A DNA stretch of 64,000 bases from Archilochus colubris (Eukaryota; Chordata; Aves; Apodiformes; Trochilidae). Positions 10,020 through 22,870 of this stretch are shown piece by piece (the first letter of the stretch is position 1; each line of letters starts with the position of its first letter). The stretch is taken from positions 18,236,401 to 18,300,400 of the forward strand of contig CM041086.1 of assembly GCA_023079485.1 (NCBI GenBank), read 5' to 3'. The notes beneath the pieces are model-generated. The model was given only the letters and a program-made list of their open reading frames with translations. It made no database searches and had not been told where the DNA came from. Made by a program: the position numbers and the translations under genes.

Positions 10020-13000
10020 TCATCTTGGGGTGGTGGTGGTGGGGTGTGTGTGTGTCCCAGCCCATTTAAACCCCTCCATCCAAATAGATAAAGGAATATT
10101 TGCTTAAAGTTTTACGTGCCTAACTAAATAAAGACTAAAATGTCTACACTCAAAAAGAAATAAAGGAATAGATATACACATTTTATGTATATATATATAT
10201 ATATGTTTGTTCTCACTGGGAATCCAGGGCACAGAGCAGCAGCTTCCCCACACAGGCTGCTGGATCAGACCCAACCATGGTGAAAAAAAAACAGGACAAA
10301 AAAAATTAAAAAAAAAGGTATTTTGGATCAAAGGAACCCCCTGGGCATTTCCAATAGAAAGGCATCAAACTAGAAAAGACCAAACCAGGCAACAAAGGGA
10401 AGGGCTTGTTACTGTAAGACAGCAGCTAAGCATTTCTATAGCTATTTGCACATTAAAATGGAAATGCCATGGATTTATATAGTTTTTTTGAGCTGATTCC
10501 ACGTAAGAGGAGACATTTGTATTCAGAAGGATGCAAAATTCACAGCTCTGGTTTATGGCTTAAATCCCAGCCAGACATTGATGGGTTCTGTTTAATCAGT
10601 CTGAATTACAGGGATGGGTTAGACATAGATATGCCAAAGGTATAGATGATATCTAGAGCTCTGTTTAGCTGTGTTTGGGGTTTTTTTTTCTTTTTTTTGT
10701 TATTATTTTTAATGTATACAAATTGACACAGATTAGTGGCTGCCACTGGGGGAGGGGGAGGGACTGCCTGGGGTTTGGTGGCCATGGGGCTGCTGGCCTT
10801 GGTTTCTTTTATTGTCTTCTTTTCCATCTGTTTTCTTTTTTTTTTTTTTTTTTTTTCCCCCAGCACTTAAATATGACACTTAAAAGAAGAAATAATAAAA
10901 ACAGAAATAATCCCCCATCTGCAGGTGCCTTTTGAAGGAGCTGAAATCCACACCGAGTGACAGGAGCTTTTTTTTTTTTTTTTTTTCCTTTAAATAAAGC
11001 CTCTAAATGTCAGTGTTTCCCTGAGCTTTAAATATTTACTGTGACATTTAAAGCAATAACTGGGGGGAAAAAATGTCCCTTCCTGGGGCTGTGAGACCCA
11101 TTTCCCCCCCTACCTCATCCCCACCTCCCATCCCTGGGTACCAGGAGCATCGTGGATGGGGACGGGAGAAGCAGCTGGGGTTGAGGGGTGGGTGGGGTGA
11201 ACTTGGGATGCACTCCCTGGCTTTCAGGGTGGGTTTTTAGGGGATTTTGAAAACACCATGTGGGAAGCTGCTTAATTCTGGCAGCCAGACAAAGCAAAGG
11301 AGGAATGAATGCATAAATAAATAAATAAATACACGTGCATAGATCTAAGGCAAACCCAGCAGGAGGGAGGGAGGGAGGAAACAAAAAAAGGAGCAGGAAA
11401 AAAAAAAAAAAGAAAAAGAAAGGGGAGAAGGGGAAAAAAAGAGCCCCAGGAGGTGTGTGTGTGGCTGGGAGGGAGAGATTGGGCTCCTGGAGAGCCAAAG
11501 GTGATGCTGAAGATGGAGTATCCCCATTCTGGGGGGGACCCAGAGCCCACCTCCCCAGGGCGGGACCCGAGGGACACGTTGGGCTGCCAGAGGAGCTGAT
11601 TGCTTTGAGATCCATCTGTTTGCTTTTGTTATATTTTTATTTTTTGTGTGGTGGTGTTTCTGGGTCAGCAGCCCCTCTGCAGCTGTGTCCCCCCAGCTAT
11701 TGTTCTGGCACTGGGCTCTTCCGCCCTGCACTGGGATTTTCTGGTTGTAAATCTGTTGGCATCTCATCTGGAGCATTGTTGAGGGCCAGCCAGCCCCTGG
11801 CCTACGTGGCCACCACCACATCAGCCCCAGCAGCACCTCCCACCCCCCTCCAGCTTGGTCCCAAAGGCTCCGAGACCCCTGTGCCCAGGGCTCTGCTTCT
11901 GGACCTGTTCTGTGTCCTCCCCCCCTCCTGGTTTTGCTCCCTCCCCAGCTTCTTCCTCCACCTGTGTTGATGCTTTTTGCTCACTCAGTTGAGCAAAGTT
12001 CAAATGTTTTTTCTTTTTTTCTTTTCTCTTTGTTTTCACCCTTCCTTAGTTTGCCCTCAGTTTAGTTCACCCCCTGCGTCCTTCATCCCTTTCCACCATT
12101 TCCCACCCTCTCCTCTTCCCTCCTGGCCACCCCACGTGATGGATGAGCAGCACTGCCTGGACACCAGCCAGCAGCCATCACCTTTCAAGGCATTTCCCCT
12201 CCCATAAATATTTCATTTTATCTAGAGCCATCTTTAGATATTACAGCACAAATCAGCCTGAAGGTGCCAGCAACAAAAGCCAACTCATTTCCAAGTTTAT
12301 TTGGGATTTATTTCATTTATTTCCAAGCTAGAAGCACCAACAGAGATTAAACTGTGCTTTCCACTATGTATTTTTCCTGCCTTTCACCTGGGCTGGCAAG
12401 GAAAGGGAGGTTTTTGGGGGTGTTACAGTCAAGAACCCAAGCCTGGCACTTCTTCCTTCGTGGCATTTCAGACAGGACCCATAACAACAGCCAAAGAAGC
12501 TTCTTCTGCTCCAGAGAAAAAAGAAACCCCAAACTTTCAACCTGGAGAGATGACATTTTGCAAATCCATCCCGAGACATCAAACCAGTGGGGGGGGGGAA
12601 AAACAACAGAAAAACCATCACAGCATCTGCCAGAACCAGGGAACCCCCCCCAAGGCCAAGCAGCTCCCACCCCCCAGATCCCACCAGGGTATCAGCAAGG
12701 ATGATGTTTTCCTCCAAAACCCAGGGCCTGATGACTCCAGAAAGCCTCAGGAAATATGGGTTGACCCTTGTTTTATGAAGTAATCATTGTTGAGGGGCCT
12801 TGATGTCTGGGTTTTCACATGCTCGGCTTAACAGGGGATTTATTGAGGGGAGCAGTTGGAGCATGTGGCATCAGCATCTCATTAGCATCCCAGACAATGC
12901 CCCTCCAGTTTAAGGCTAGAAGAAGAGGTTTAGTTCTTCCCTATAGAACTTCCTGGGCAGGGCTTAGGCAGCCACCACAGAGCTGAGTTTAGATTCATCA

Positions 13001-13680
13001 TATTAAAAAAAAAAAAAAAAAACAAACAACAAAAAAATCAAACACCCCTCCAAAAAATAAAACCCAACCAAAAAAAAACCCCAAAACAACAAAAAACCCA
13101 CCCCAAAAGAAGCTCCAATTCCACTTGGCCCAGCCAGGAAGAACGAGCCAGCCCATCTTTGATTTTCTCCTGCCCTCTCCATTCCCAAACCCTTTTTGGA
13201 GGTTGGAAGCTGGGAAACGTGTGGCTATTCCTGCACCCCCACATCTCTGAGGGGGATGGGTTCACCAAACACAACCTTTCTGCCCAGCAGCAGGACCACA
13301 AAGCAGCCAAACAGCCACCCCTGTGAAGGTCTGGATCCACCACGGAAATATATCCTGAAGGGAAGTGTAGGACAACGGCAAAGGTCACAGGGGTTAAGCA
13401 CCAAGAGGGAGGAATGAGGTTATATAAAGTTCTGCAGGCCAGAACAAAGACCTTGAATATATTAAAGAAAATAAACAGAGGGATGAAGTCAGGCACACGC
13501 GTGCTCCAGGCTTGGTTTGGGCTCTTGGAGCAAGGTGGGGGTTGCTGGGTGGTTTGGAAGGAACAAACACAGGGCTGCCCATCCCAAAGGAGGGCTGGGG
13601 TTCCATGGGGGGCTGGCAGAAGTGAGAACCAAAATAGAAGTTAATGCCTATGCTGAAGACTCCATTTCAGATGACAGGAT
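10020..13680. other. Intergenic stretch between the convergent SLC16A2 and RLIM ends
   Basis: No gene supported. It holds a (TA)n run at 10187-10204, T runs at 10680-10700, 10836-10857 and 10969-10986, an imperfect A/G tract near 11366-11445, and an A/C-rich tract at 13003-13105 (AAACAAACAAC and ACCCCAAAACAAC type). A 9-bp perfect inverted repeat lies at 11004-11012 and 11042-11050. The AT-rich unique stretches around 10410-10660 and 10990-11065 have the look of noncoding DNA that might be conserved, but this needs alignment. Confidence 0.6.
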
Positions 13681-13683
13681 TAT

Positions 13684-13910
13684 GGAATCAGTGAGTGTTT
13701 TGGGTTGGAAGAGGCCTTAAGCACCATCTCCTTCTGACCCAGGTTGCTCCCAGCCCCATCCAACCTGGCCTTGAACCCTTCCAAGGATGGGGCAGCCACA
13801 ACTTCTCTGGGCAACTTGGGCCAGGGTCTCTCACCTGGTCACCCAAACCTTCCAGAGCAAGAAAAAACAGGAAAAAAACCCCACAATCCTGTTATCCAAG
13901 AGCTCTTCTT
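13684..13910 (-). mobile_element. CR1 3'-end fragment
   Basis: ATGGAATCAGTGAGTGTTTTGG, then GGTTGGAAGAGGCC, CCAACCTGGCCTTGAACCC and GGGGCAGCCACAACTTCTCTGGG are the reverse complement of a CR1 tail. It is diverged and 5'-truncated, and lies about 700 bp past the inferred RLIM poly(A) site. Confidence 0.85.
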
Positions 13911-14619
13911 ACAGAGAGTGAAGCTGGAGGAGAAGCCCATGATTTTCCTCCTTGCCAGACAAGATCATCCCACTCAGATCATCCCTTGGTGCTGCTGACG
14001 CTGCTGCCCACCACTGGGGCACCCAAGACACTTGCCATGGGGTGTTTTCAAGCTCTCCATCCCTTTCCTACCCCTTCTTCTCTTTTGAGGTCACCCTGTC
14101 CCTCTTGGGGAGCAGCTCCTGCTTCCTACTCGAGGCAGGGAGCTGAGGTGAGGGAAGTGGGTAATAAAAGAGAGCTTCTTAGGCCCTCAAAAATTTCCTT
14201 CCCACTCAATGAAGCATTTGCACGTAGAGCAGCTACTGATTTTAGGCTGAAGCTTTTAGCCATGTGTGAGAGCCCCTCCTGAAAGTAAGTTTCTGGGGAG
14301 CCTCAGCCCCGACAGCCAGGCCCTGGTACAGATGGGCACCCAAAATAAAAAAAAGTCACAGCTACTCCTCCAAAGACAACTTGCAGGGTATCCCACATAG
14401 CCACTGGCAGATTTACAAAAGTCTGGGACCCAGTGAGATTTATTGCTCCACTTTTAGGCACTAAGGAGTAATAAATTCTCCCCCAGCAGTGAAGTCAGCA
14501 CCACTCCAGCCTCAAGGGAAGGGATGCACAGAGGGCAGAAATTCCTCCTCCACATCCACCAGCATTTCCTCCAGCACGTGCCCACCCTAAGAAGAAAACC
14601 CAAGGAGTGATGCTGGAGC

Positions 14620-17600
14620 ACAAAAGGCACATTTCATGCATTTTATTGAGTCTCTTGAACTTTGCATCGTGACATCTTACACAGGGACCAAACTCCTCCT
14701 AATGGTTACCTCTCAAATGGGGTCGAACCACTGACCTCACTCTGAGTTACCATTTGGTATTAAACAAGTCCAACAGATGTGAAAAAAAAAAAAAAAAAGA
14801 AAGCTAAATGGGAACTGTTACGTTTTCAGTTGTGTTTTGGGCTTACCAAGAGCCTTGCTAGCAGAGAGTAAAATTCAGTGAGGGGTCTTTGGGTATTTAA
14901 AGGAACAAACCAGATCAAACAACCAAAAAAAAAAAAAAAACAAACCAACCCTCAATGGTGTGTTTGCATGTAATAAAAAAAGAGACACAGCTCACATCAA
15001 AAAGAGGTTGGGAAGCCCTGGTACAACAGATGCAAACTTCTTTCTTTGCCACACCACACCTTGTATGTGCTTTGGGTGAGTTAGCACTGCTTTCCCCCCC
15101 CTCCTTCCTCCCTCCCTAGCCAGGGATAAGCAAACAAAAAGCCCAGTGTATGCAGGGGCTGGAAATATTTCTGAATTTGTTCTGAATTCCCTTAAGGTGG
15201 CTCCAAGCCAAGCTCCTCCAAAGCACCTCCTCCTGGCAGAAGGCAGGGGAAGAGGCAGACGTTTCGGGGAGGGCTGCCTGCCCTGGGGGACAGACCCTCC
15301 ACCCAAACCCCATGGCAGGAGCCAGGCTGAGCAGGGGCAAAAAGGAGACACCAATGGATGTGTCAAGGAAAAGGATCCCAAAGGAAAGGTGAGGGAAAAG
15401 AGTTAGGTGGCCCTGTGACTGCAGAGATGGCACCAGGAGCTCCAGGAAACCCCCTGATGGCTCTGCTGAGCCTCAGGGACCCACGGTCAGCCTTAACCAC
15501 CATTCTCTTCTCCTCTTCACACCAGACCCTCATTATTGTGAGACCACTGGGAACCTCCTCTTTGTGTTCCAAGATAAACACGGGCTGCAGATCCACCAGG
15601 GAACCAGCTCCCTGCATTTGCATAATCCAGCCAAGTGACAGGAAACTGGGCTGACAGTTCCTAGGGCCCATTGTGCCAACTGTGCTGGGAAATCCACTCG
15701 GTTGCAAGTTGACACAATGGACAATTCCGGCCCCTTCCAAGCGGCTCCGTATCATGGCCCTGCCCGCCCAGCACTACAAAGCCTCTTTAAAACTTTTAAT
15801 GAGCCATTTCTATGCATGCAGTACCTCCACTAATCAAATCAGGTTTGAACCAAGTCAATTAACTGTCTACAAGTTCTTTGCAAAAGGCCCGACTTGTCTG
15901 AAGAAATTAAAAAAGGTTCATGTGAAAGGGAAATCTAACAGACCCCAGGGACAACTCGCTGCGGTCTTTTAAGAGAGAAAGATCCAATTAAAAAAAAAAT
16001 TAAAAAAACCCCACACATAACTCTTGTATCAGTTCAAAATCTGCATTAACCTATCAAACAAACAAATGACAAATCCTGGGGGGTGGTGAAGGTTTTGGCC
16101 AAGTGAGTACTTTGCTATGTGAGGACATCCTGCAGATACAGATCTGTCCTGCCAGAAAGGAATTCAGCTCCCACACCAGACTCAAAAGACCCCAAGTTTA
16201 GGTGGCTGGAAAAATAGAAACCCCCCAAACCCACCAGTGTAAGAGCTGAGGGCCCCACCTTCCCAATGGAACAAAGCACTCCAGCCTTCACACACAAGCC
16301 AGAGGGCTGCTCCGTGCCAGGGCTCCTCCTGGCTCTGCAGGAGAGGCTCCCACAGGGTGGCACTGTGATCCAGGCTCTGCAGCTTCAGCCTCCTCCTTTC
16401 TGTCCCCTCCGACCCCCGACAAGGACCAAAAGGTCCCTTTTAACCCTTCCCCTGGCTGCAAGGCTGAGCTGAGCAGCTGGATCCCTCCTCTGACAGCCAG
16501 AAAGCAGAAAGGGAGGGAGGTGGAAGCACAAATGGTCAGCACCGAAGTGACTCATAAACTGTCGGTGAGGCCAATGGGGAACCTTGGCCAGAGGCTTCCC
16601 CACTCTGTTAGCAAACAAAGTGTTAACTCGGGCTTCTCCGAGCTCCAGCATCACTTGAAGACTGGAAATGGAATTACCAGAGGCCGACAGATGACTCAGC
16701 TACAGAACCAGGGCTTTGCTGCATCAGCAATCTCCTTTCTGCCAACTCCTCCAGACGCCAGGCAACAAATCCCCAGCACCTTCAGCTCAGCTTTGCCCAA
16801 AGGTGAATAAAACCACCTCAGAATATTCAAGGTCTCCTGCACCGAGGTTAAATTATTTGTTCTTAGTACCACTTGGGAAGGGGCCAACATTTTATTAGTT
16901 GCTATTGTTACAGAAAGAGAAAATGTTAAGGCATGCTGCTGTTAAGCTAGAACAAAACTGCAAAGTTTGATTCTATCCACGTGAAGAGTTACTGGAAACT
17001 CAGAACATTACATAAAAAAAAAAAACAAACCCCAAAGCAATGCCAAATGACACATGCCTCAGCTGGGCTTCACCCTCATCAGCACTACTGGGCTCCTTCC
17101 TTTCTGGTCCTCAAAGATGCACATCAGGCTTTGGGAAGCTAACATGGGATTCACCAAAAGGAGGTTGGTTGGGTATGTTGGTTTTTTTCCCCTCCTTCTA
17201 CACTCCAGTACATCAGTAAAGCTCCTGGAAGCAGCAACAGAGAGCGTGTATCTGCTACACAAACACTCCTGGAAGGAATTCAGAAGTGTTATTTTGTTGA
17301 GGAAATTCTGGCCTAGGGTCCAGCACCTGAAAACTAATAGCTAACTGCCAGTTCTCCAAAGCAAAGTTCAAAACCACGAGCTTATTTATTCTCCTGTTCA
17401 AAGAGAACACACGTACCCCCTCCTCTGCCACCACCCTGTGTCCCTCTGGGAGGAAAAGGACCTCAAGAGCCAGCCAGGGTTTCCCCCCAAACCAAACCAA
17501 ACCCCACGAAACGCACACGTTGGAAAAACTCTGGAATTCTGGGATGTCGTGGGATCCTTAACTAACTGGTGAGATGTTAAAATGGCTTGGAGCAGACACT

Positions 17601-19343
17601 AGTTTGTGCAACCACCACTATGAAACACCCAAACTGTGGTTTTTATAGGGAAAAAAGAGAGCAGCAACTCTGGTTTTGTCACCCAAGGAATAAACGTTTC
17701 CTTATAGAGCCAGCAAGAGCAGTTCATATCCCTTCCTAACTACTGCCCTGGAGTTGAAATAAATATTGCTTTCCCTGTTGTACATGTGGGCTTGAAAAAA
17801 TAACAATCAGTAGAGCATAAAACAAAGAACGGGTCACTGGGGGCCAAGGATGTTTTCCCCTGACACTGGTGGGAGCTGAGGTACATTCTCCACTTCTCCA
17901 TCTGCCACGTACATAATTGTAAAAAGGAAATTCAACTCGTTTCCATCCGAGCATAAAGAGTTTGTTGGGATTTTTACATGTTGTTCTTAGAATTGGTTAC
18001 ACGTTTGGAGTGTATTCCCATCATAAACTCTGATACTCAAGTTTAACCTAACACTAATAACCTGTTTTCCAGTTACTTTGAGTCCCAGGCTACTGGTGCT
18101 GGTATCAGCATGTTTGCTCAAGAGATCCAGAGGTTACTGATAGAGCTGAAGCTGGTGGGGAAGGAAAAAAAAAAAAACCAAACCTGTCAACACTTGTCTG
18201 CTGATGAGTTACAGAGAACTGCCTCAAAATTGAAAGAGAAAAACTGGGCAGAAACCTCACCAGTTTGAACTATCAGAGATTAGCAACCAGACCAAGAAAT
18301 AACCAGCCTTTAAAACCACTTCTAATGTTTTATCCTCTTTCTTGGTGGCATTCCTGTTGCAAAACACTGCAATTAGAACATTTCATTTCCTTTTTTTTTT
18401 TTTAATGCAATTAAGATGTCTAATTCAACCAGTTTTATATTACAGTAGCTGTTCACATAAATAGTACAGATATGCACTGCTCTTGACAGGTACACACTTA
18501 CAAAAGCAGCTCTCCTGTGTTTAGTTTGCTCTCTGTGGGGTGGGGTTTTTGTATGAAAAGCATCCTTGATTTCTAAGCATGGTACAATTTTAATTCTTAA
18601 TGCGTTAGTACAACAGTGCATTGGAAAAGTAATGAGCTTCTACAAAAAAGCTTTACAATTTTAAAACAGATTTCTTTTTTTTCCTTTTTTTTTTTTTTAT
18701 TTAAACAAGCATAGGCAATTCTTATATTTCCACAACAAGATAAATATCCCAATTAAGCTAACAGCTCGTCCTACAGCGTGCCATAGTGATGGGGAAAGGG
18801 CTAACGTTAGTGTTATTTACACAGACACGTCCAATATTAAACCCAGGACAAAAAAAATCAAAAGAATATTCAAGTGTGCAATTCAGTTCATATTATTGGG
18901 GGTTTTTTTCAGAGAGTTGGATTTCTTGTGTTGGATTTCTCACATACGTTTAGGTGGGATGACTTCTCTGAGAACTCCTCCTGAGCACAACCTTGAGGAC
19001 AAAATGATTGCTGGACTGGGATGGCAGGGGCAGGGTGTGGGGAAAAGAACTTAATACTCTTCATGAAGGAAAAAAAAAAAAAAAAAAGAAAAAAAAAGAG
19101 AATAGGATTATAAAGTGGGCAGATGGCTTTGGACAAGTGAAATTTAACACCCGAACTTGACTAGATCTTGAGCACCCTAATTAACTTTCCAATTTTAAAA
19201 GCTTGAAAACGCATTGGCGGGGGAAGATTCACTCCGAGTCCTTACTGTACACTGAGGCACCACTCAAAAAGTGGCCATAAAGGAAGTGACTTCTTTGCCC
19301 ATCACTATCACACCAGCTGCTTGGCCATCAATCCAGATCTCAC
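14620..19343 (-). other. RLIM: RLIM 3' UTR (probable extent)
   Basis: Sequence following the RLIM stop codon on the minus strand up to the distal poly(A) signal. It is AT-rich, has no competing gene and, unlike the flanks, no CR1 that I can recognise, as expected for a long conserved UTR. Homopolymer tracts (T-rich on the sense strand) lie at 14779-14798, 14923-14950, 17013-17035, 18166-18184, 18667-18700 and 19070-19098. A proximal poly(A) signal at 18696-18701 would give a UTR of about 650 bases. Confidence 0.55.
14642..14647 (-). terminator. RLIM: Distal poly(A) signal, RLIM
   Basis: TTTATT on the plus strand, that is AATAAA on the minus strand, followed on the minus strand by ATGCATGAAATGTGCC and a T/G-rich element (TTTTGTGCTCC). 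The layout fits a real cleavage site near 14620. It would give RLIM a 3' UTR of about 4.7 kb. A proximal AATAAA on the minus strand lies at 18696-18701. Confidence 0.55.
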
Positions 19344-20884
19344 TCAGACAACGCTCTCTCTGTTACCAGAAGCTAAGACTGCTCGGCGGCAAATGGGACA
19401 AGTGGAGTTTTCTGACAACCAGCGGTCGATGCAGTGGACGTGGTACTCGTGTGAACAAGGCAGTTTCCGGAGCTTGTTGCCCTCCGTGTACTCCGTGATG
19501 CAGACACTACAGGTTTTCAGAGCATCGCTCTCACCAAAATTCCTCATGGCTAGGTTGTCAATCTGTTCTTTGGTGAGTCCTCTGGGTTGGTCGTCGTCAT
19601 CTTCGTTGAGGAGGAAAAATTGTGCTAGGCTAAGGAAGGGGAGAGAGCCGCTCTCTTCAAAGGTGACCGATCCCCTGGTGTTCCGCCCTTCCCGTCTGGT
19701 GCCAGATGTTGACCCCCCTTCGTTGCCCCCTTCGTACACCTCCCCTGAGCTAACATCTGTGCTTTCACTGCTGGAAGTACCACCGGCTCCGTTCTGAGCC
19801 TCCGAAGTATCCATGTTCTGGTTGGGAGCCGGGCCGCTAGGATCGGCATCACTATCACTATACATGAAGTAACTCAGCTCTCCGAAGCCCGTCATGATCT
19901 GCCTCAGCATGGTCTGAATTGCCACCGAGGTGGTCTCGCTCAAGCCCGTGTTTAGGATCCTCCGGATGGGAATCCTGATGGTGCTGACGTAAGTTCTCAC
20001 CCCGGCCCGTTCCGAACGGGAAAACGTGCGCCGGAACCCTCCCCGCTCGCTCTCGTAGGTGACGGTGTTGTTGGGGGTCTGGGACCTGGAGCGAGTTCTG
20101 TTGGCAATGCTGTCCCTTTGCCGGTACTCTCCTGGACGAACTCTTCTCACCTGGAGATCCAGTACTATGGTTGGAGGCCTCTGCCCGGGAGCCGCGGGCT
20201 CGTTGGGGCCGTTGGTTTCCGAAGGCCCCGCTGCCTGAGGGGGAGGCCTCGTTTCTGGGCCGGGAAACAGAACGGGGCTGTCGCCCGGCACCTCGGTCCC
20301 CGCCGTGTGCTGCTGCCTCAGGGTCAGGTGCTGCCTGGTTCTGGAGCTCCCCTCGGCTTCGGTGGCCGAGGAGTGCTCGGGTGTTTGAGATGATGGGGTG
20401 TGGTGAGACCTGCGAGGCGGCTCGCTCACTGGATTAATAGGTGACCTACTTCTATCAGTCCTAGCCCGTGTCCTCCGCTGTTCTGGACTCCTGCTTCTTG
20501 CTCTCCTCTGCCCTCTAGGAGGTGAAGCCTCCTCGGTTGTCAGCTCCTCCGAAGTGCTCCTCTCTGCTCCAGCCTGCCTGACAGACGGCGGCGATTCAGA
20601 CCTTGGAATTTCAGAGTCACTTTGGCTGTTTTCCAGATCCTCCCCGCTGGAAGGCTCCGCAGATGGCTCGTTCTCGGTTTCCGGATTTGTGTTCCCGTTA
20701 TTCCGGTTGACGTTTATTTCCAAACTGAACCTGAAGTCACCACTGTTTGGGTTAGTCCTGCTCACTGCTCTCCAGGACTGGTTTCCTCGTTGCCCGCTCC
20801 GGGTGGTGTTCCCAGTCTGTCGGACTGAATTCAGCCAGTCAATGATGGAGTCTCCATTTGAAACATCTTCTGCGGACTCTGCAC
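19344..20884 (-). CDS. RLIM: RLIM (RNF12) E3 ubiquitin ligase, last coding exon
   Basis: RLIM is a nuclear RING-H2 ubiquitin ligase that targets LIM-domain cofactors and, in placental mammals, REX1. This exon begins after a TTTTCTGCAG acceptor and ends at TGA (19344-19346). It encodes about residues 86-597. In order it shows the conserved [18 protein letters not shown] block, a low-complexity Ser/Glu region, Arg/Ser-rich nuclear-localisation stretches near residue 220 ([11 protein letters not shown]), the conserved basic block [37 protein letters not shown], an acidic segment, [19 protein letters not shown], and a complete C-terminal RING-H2 finger at about 543-584 (CSVC, then [16 protein letters not shown], then CPIC). 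The C-terminus RESVV resembles a PDZ ligand. Joined with the two upstream exons the gene gives 597 residues, against 624 in human as I recall, because the long serine run of mammals is largely missing. The frame is intact. Confidence 0.97.
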
Positions 20885-21696
20885 CTGCAGAAAAGAAAGG
20901 GAACTACCAAAATCAGAGTGCTGAGCTAACCTGAGAGACAGCTTTTTCCAAGAAAATCATTGCTGGCTTTTAACTAGTGACCGTTGGGAAGTGGTTAATC
21001 CTCCCCAAGTTGTGGTTCATGTGGAGCATCTCGGGTTCTTATCTACCAAAGCTCTCTGAAGGGAGCAGGAGTGGACATTTTTCTGATGGGTACAGACAGG
21101 CTGCAGCCATCCCACAGCAAACAAGTCATCAAATTAACACAGATTACTTATCATCAGTAAATGTGAGGTCACATTTCAGCTGTCATTACCCATCAATATT
21201 CTGTGTTTTCCTTTCCAAACAATTCACTGATCTACTGACTGCTAAATAAAGAACTAAGTTTGGCCTCAGCCTTCCCCTGAAGGATGGCTTGGCAGCAAAT
21301 CTCTCTTGCTTAAAGAATGAACCCCAGTGGCAAGCTCCAAGTGTGCTCCAACAATCTATGAAACAGAGCATCTTTGGAAGGGTAGAATGGTGAATAAAAA
21401 AGAGAGGGACTGCCCAAAAGCATCCCAGAAGGGAGCAGAGCAGAAGGCAATATTAAAAAAAAAATAAAGGGGGGGTAGAAACCTAAATGAAACTTCATCT
21501 TGATTCAATTACAGATGCATGAGGAGTGAAATCTGTCCCAAACTGACCTCTGCAGCAGACAGCAGACAACGTTCACTTAGTTTTGAAACAAAGCTCACCT
21601 TGCACCTGCCTAGGCTTAACTTGTCCCACTCCTGCACTCAAGTTAAGGTCCATACGGGGTGCTAAAGTTAAGAGTGTTCACAAATACTGTATATAC

Positions 21697-21780
21697 CTCT
21701 ATTCTCATCACTGTTTTGCTGTGGTGGACCTTCTTTAACTTGGTGTAGCCTTCTCAGCAACTCTTCTTCAGTAATTTCAC
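21697..21780 (-). CDS. RLIM: RLIM coding exon 2 of 3 (84 bp)
   Basis: On the minus strand an acceptor TTTTCTAAG precedes GTGAAATTACTGAAG, and a GTATAT donor follows GAGAATAGAG. The exon encodes [28 protein letters not shown]. It joins in frame to LLGTPG upstream and [12 protein letters not shown] downstream, the same arrangement as in mammalian RLIM. It is too short to stand out as an open frame. The intron to the last exon is 812 bp. Confidence 0.93.
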
Positions 21781-22681
21781 CTTAGAAAATAAGCAAAATT
21801 TTCCACAAATATTTCCAAGTCAGATGGATGGCAAGCATTATCAAAAGCTTCTAAAGAAGAGACAAGCCACTGCTTGTCTTATTTTGGGGTTTTTTCCTAA
21901 TTAAATCCTGCCATAATGAGACTGTCAAACAGGTTGCTAGGGGGAACCTCAGACACTACAGGGCCATTGTCCCAAATCAGTTTTTGCTGAAGCTGAAAGA
22001 TTCAACAGTTCCAACCTACTGAAGGCAGATGTACTTTCTGGTTCTGTGACCTCTAAAACTTCACAACAATTTTCATCATCCTATACCAATTAAATGGCTG
22101 CCCAGGGTAAAACAGGCAAGATAACACCTTCACAAGCATGATTATTAAGCTTCAATTAGTTGAAGTCATGTTTTCAATGAAAAACTGTTTTGAATGAGGC
22201 ATCATCCTACAAAGAGTCAATTTAAAGTAATAAGTCCATTGAAAACTGACATTAAAATGCCCATGCAGAATCTGGCAGCAGACTGCTTAACCTAGTTACC
22301 AACTCTTAACCTCACCAGCACAGAAGTTTAACATAGGTCCTTAAGGGAGATTACTTTTCAATCAAAAGTGTAAGGGTCCATAACTGGGTCAAGTCAGGAA
22401 CTGGCTGTTCCTGCTAAATGGTGTAAACACTGGATTTTAGTATCTGATTAATCCCTAATTACTGATTACTGTATCTGATTAATTACCCTAACTACCTCTC
22501 CTCTAGACAGAGGAATGGCTCAGATTTGTCTATGCAGAAATTAACAAGAAGCTGCTTCCTACCAGGAAAAACAACTGCAGCACACAAGCCAACTGGCTGA
22601 AACAGTCTGAAGCGAACAGAAAACGATACAAATCATCTACAAGCTGTTCTAGTAGGACTTACATTCACAAGGATTACCTAC

Positions 22682-22850
22682 CTGGTGTTCCTAACAAATT
22701 GTTATCTCTCATAAGCCTGTAGTCCTCTTCACTCAGGTTGTTTACAAACTGATAGAAAGCTTCTTCTCGATCCAACCGATCCAGCTGGCTCTGACGTTGT
22801 GCTTCTGATTGATCAACATTGCCTTTATCACTAGAATCTGAGCTTTCCAT
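22682..22850 (-). CDS. RLIM: RLIM first coding exon (start codon)
   Basis: ATG at 22848-22850 on the minus strand opens [18 protein letters not shown], then [20 protein letters not shown] and [19 protein letters not shown], which is the conserved N-terminus of RLIM. The exon ends at a GTAGGT donor. Only 20 bases of 5' UTR (22851-22870) precede the ATG in this exon, after a TCCTCTTGTAG acceptor. The start is chosen by homology to mammalian RLIM. The 901-bp intron to the next exon has ordinary splice sites. The three coding segments total 1794 nt, exactly 598 codons including the stop. Confidence 0.96.
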
Positions 22851-22870
22851 CTTGGTGAGTGGAAGAGTAC
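22851..22870 (-). other. RLIM: RLIM 5' UTR segment next to the start codon
   Basis: Twenty bases (GTACTCTTCCACTCACCAAG on the minus strand) between the acceptor of the first coding exon and the ATG. Confidence 0.85.
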
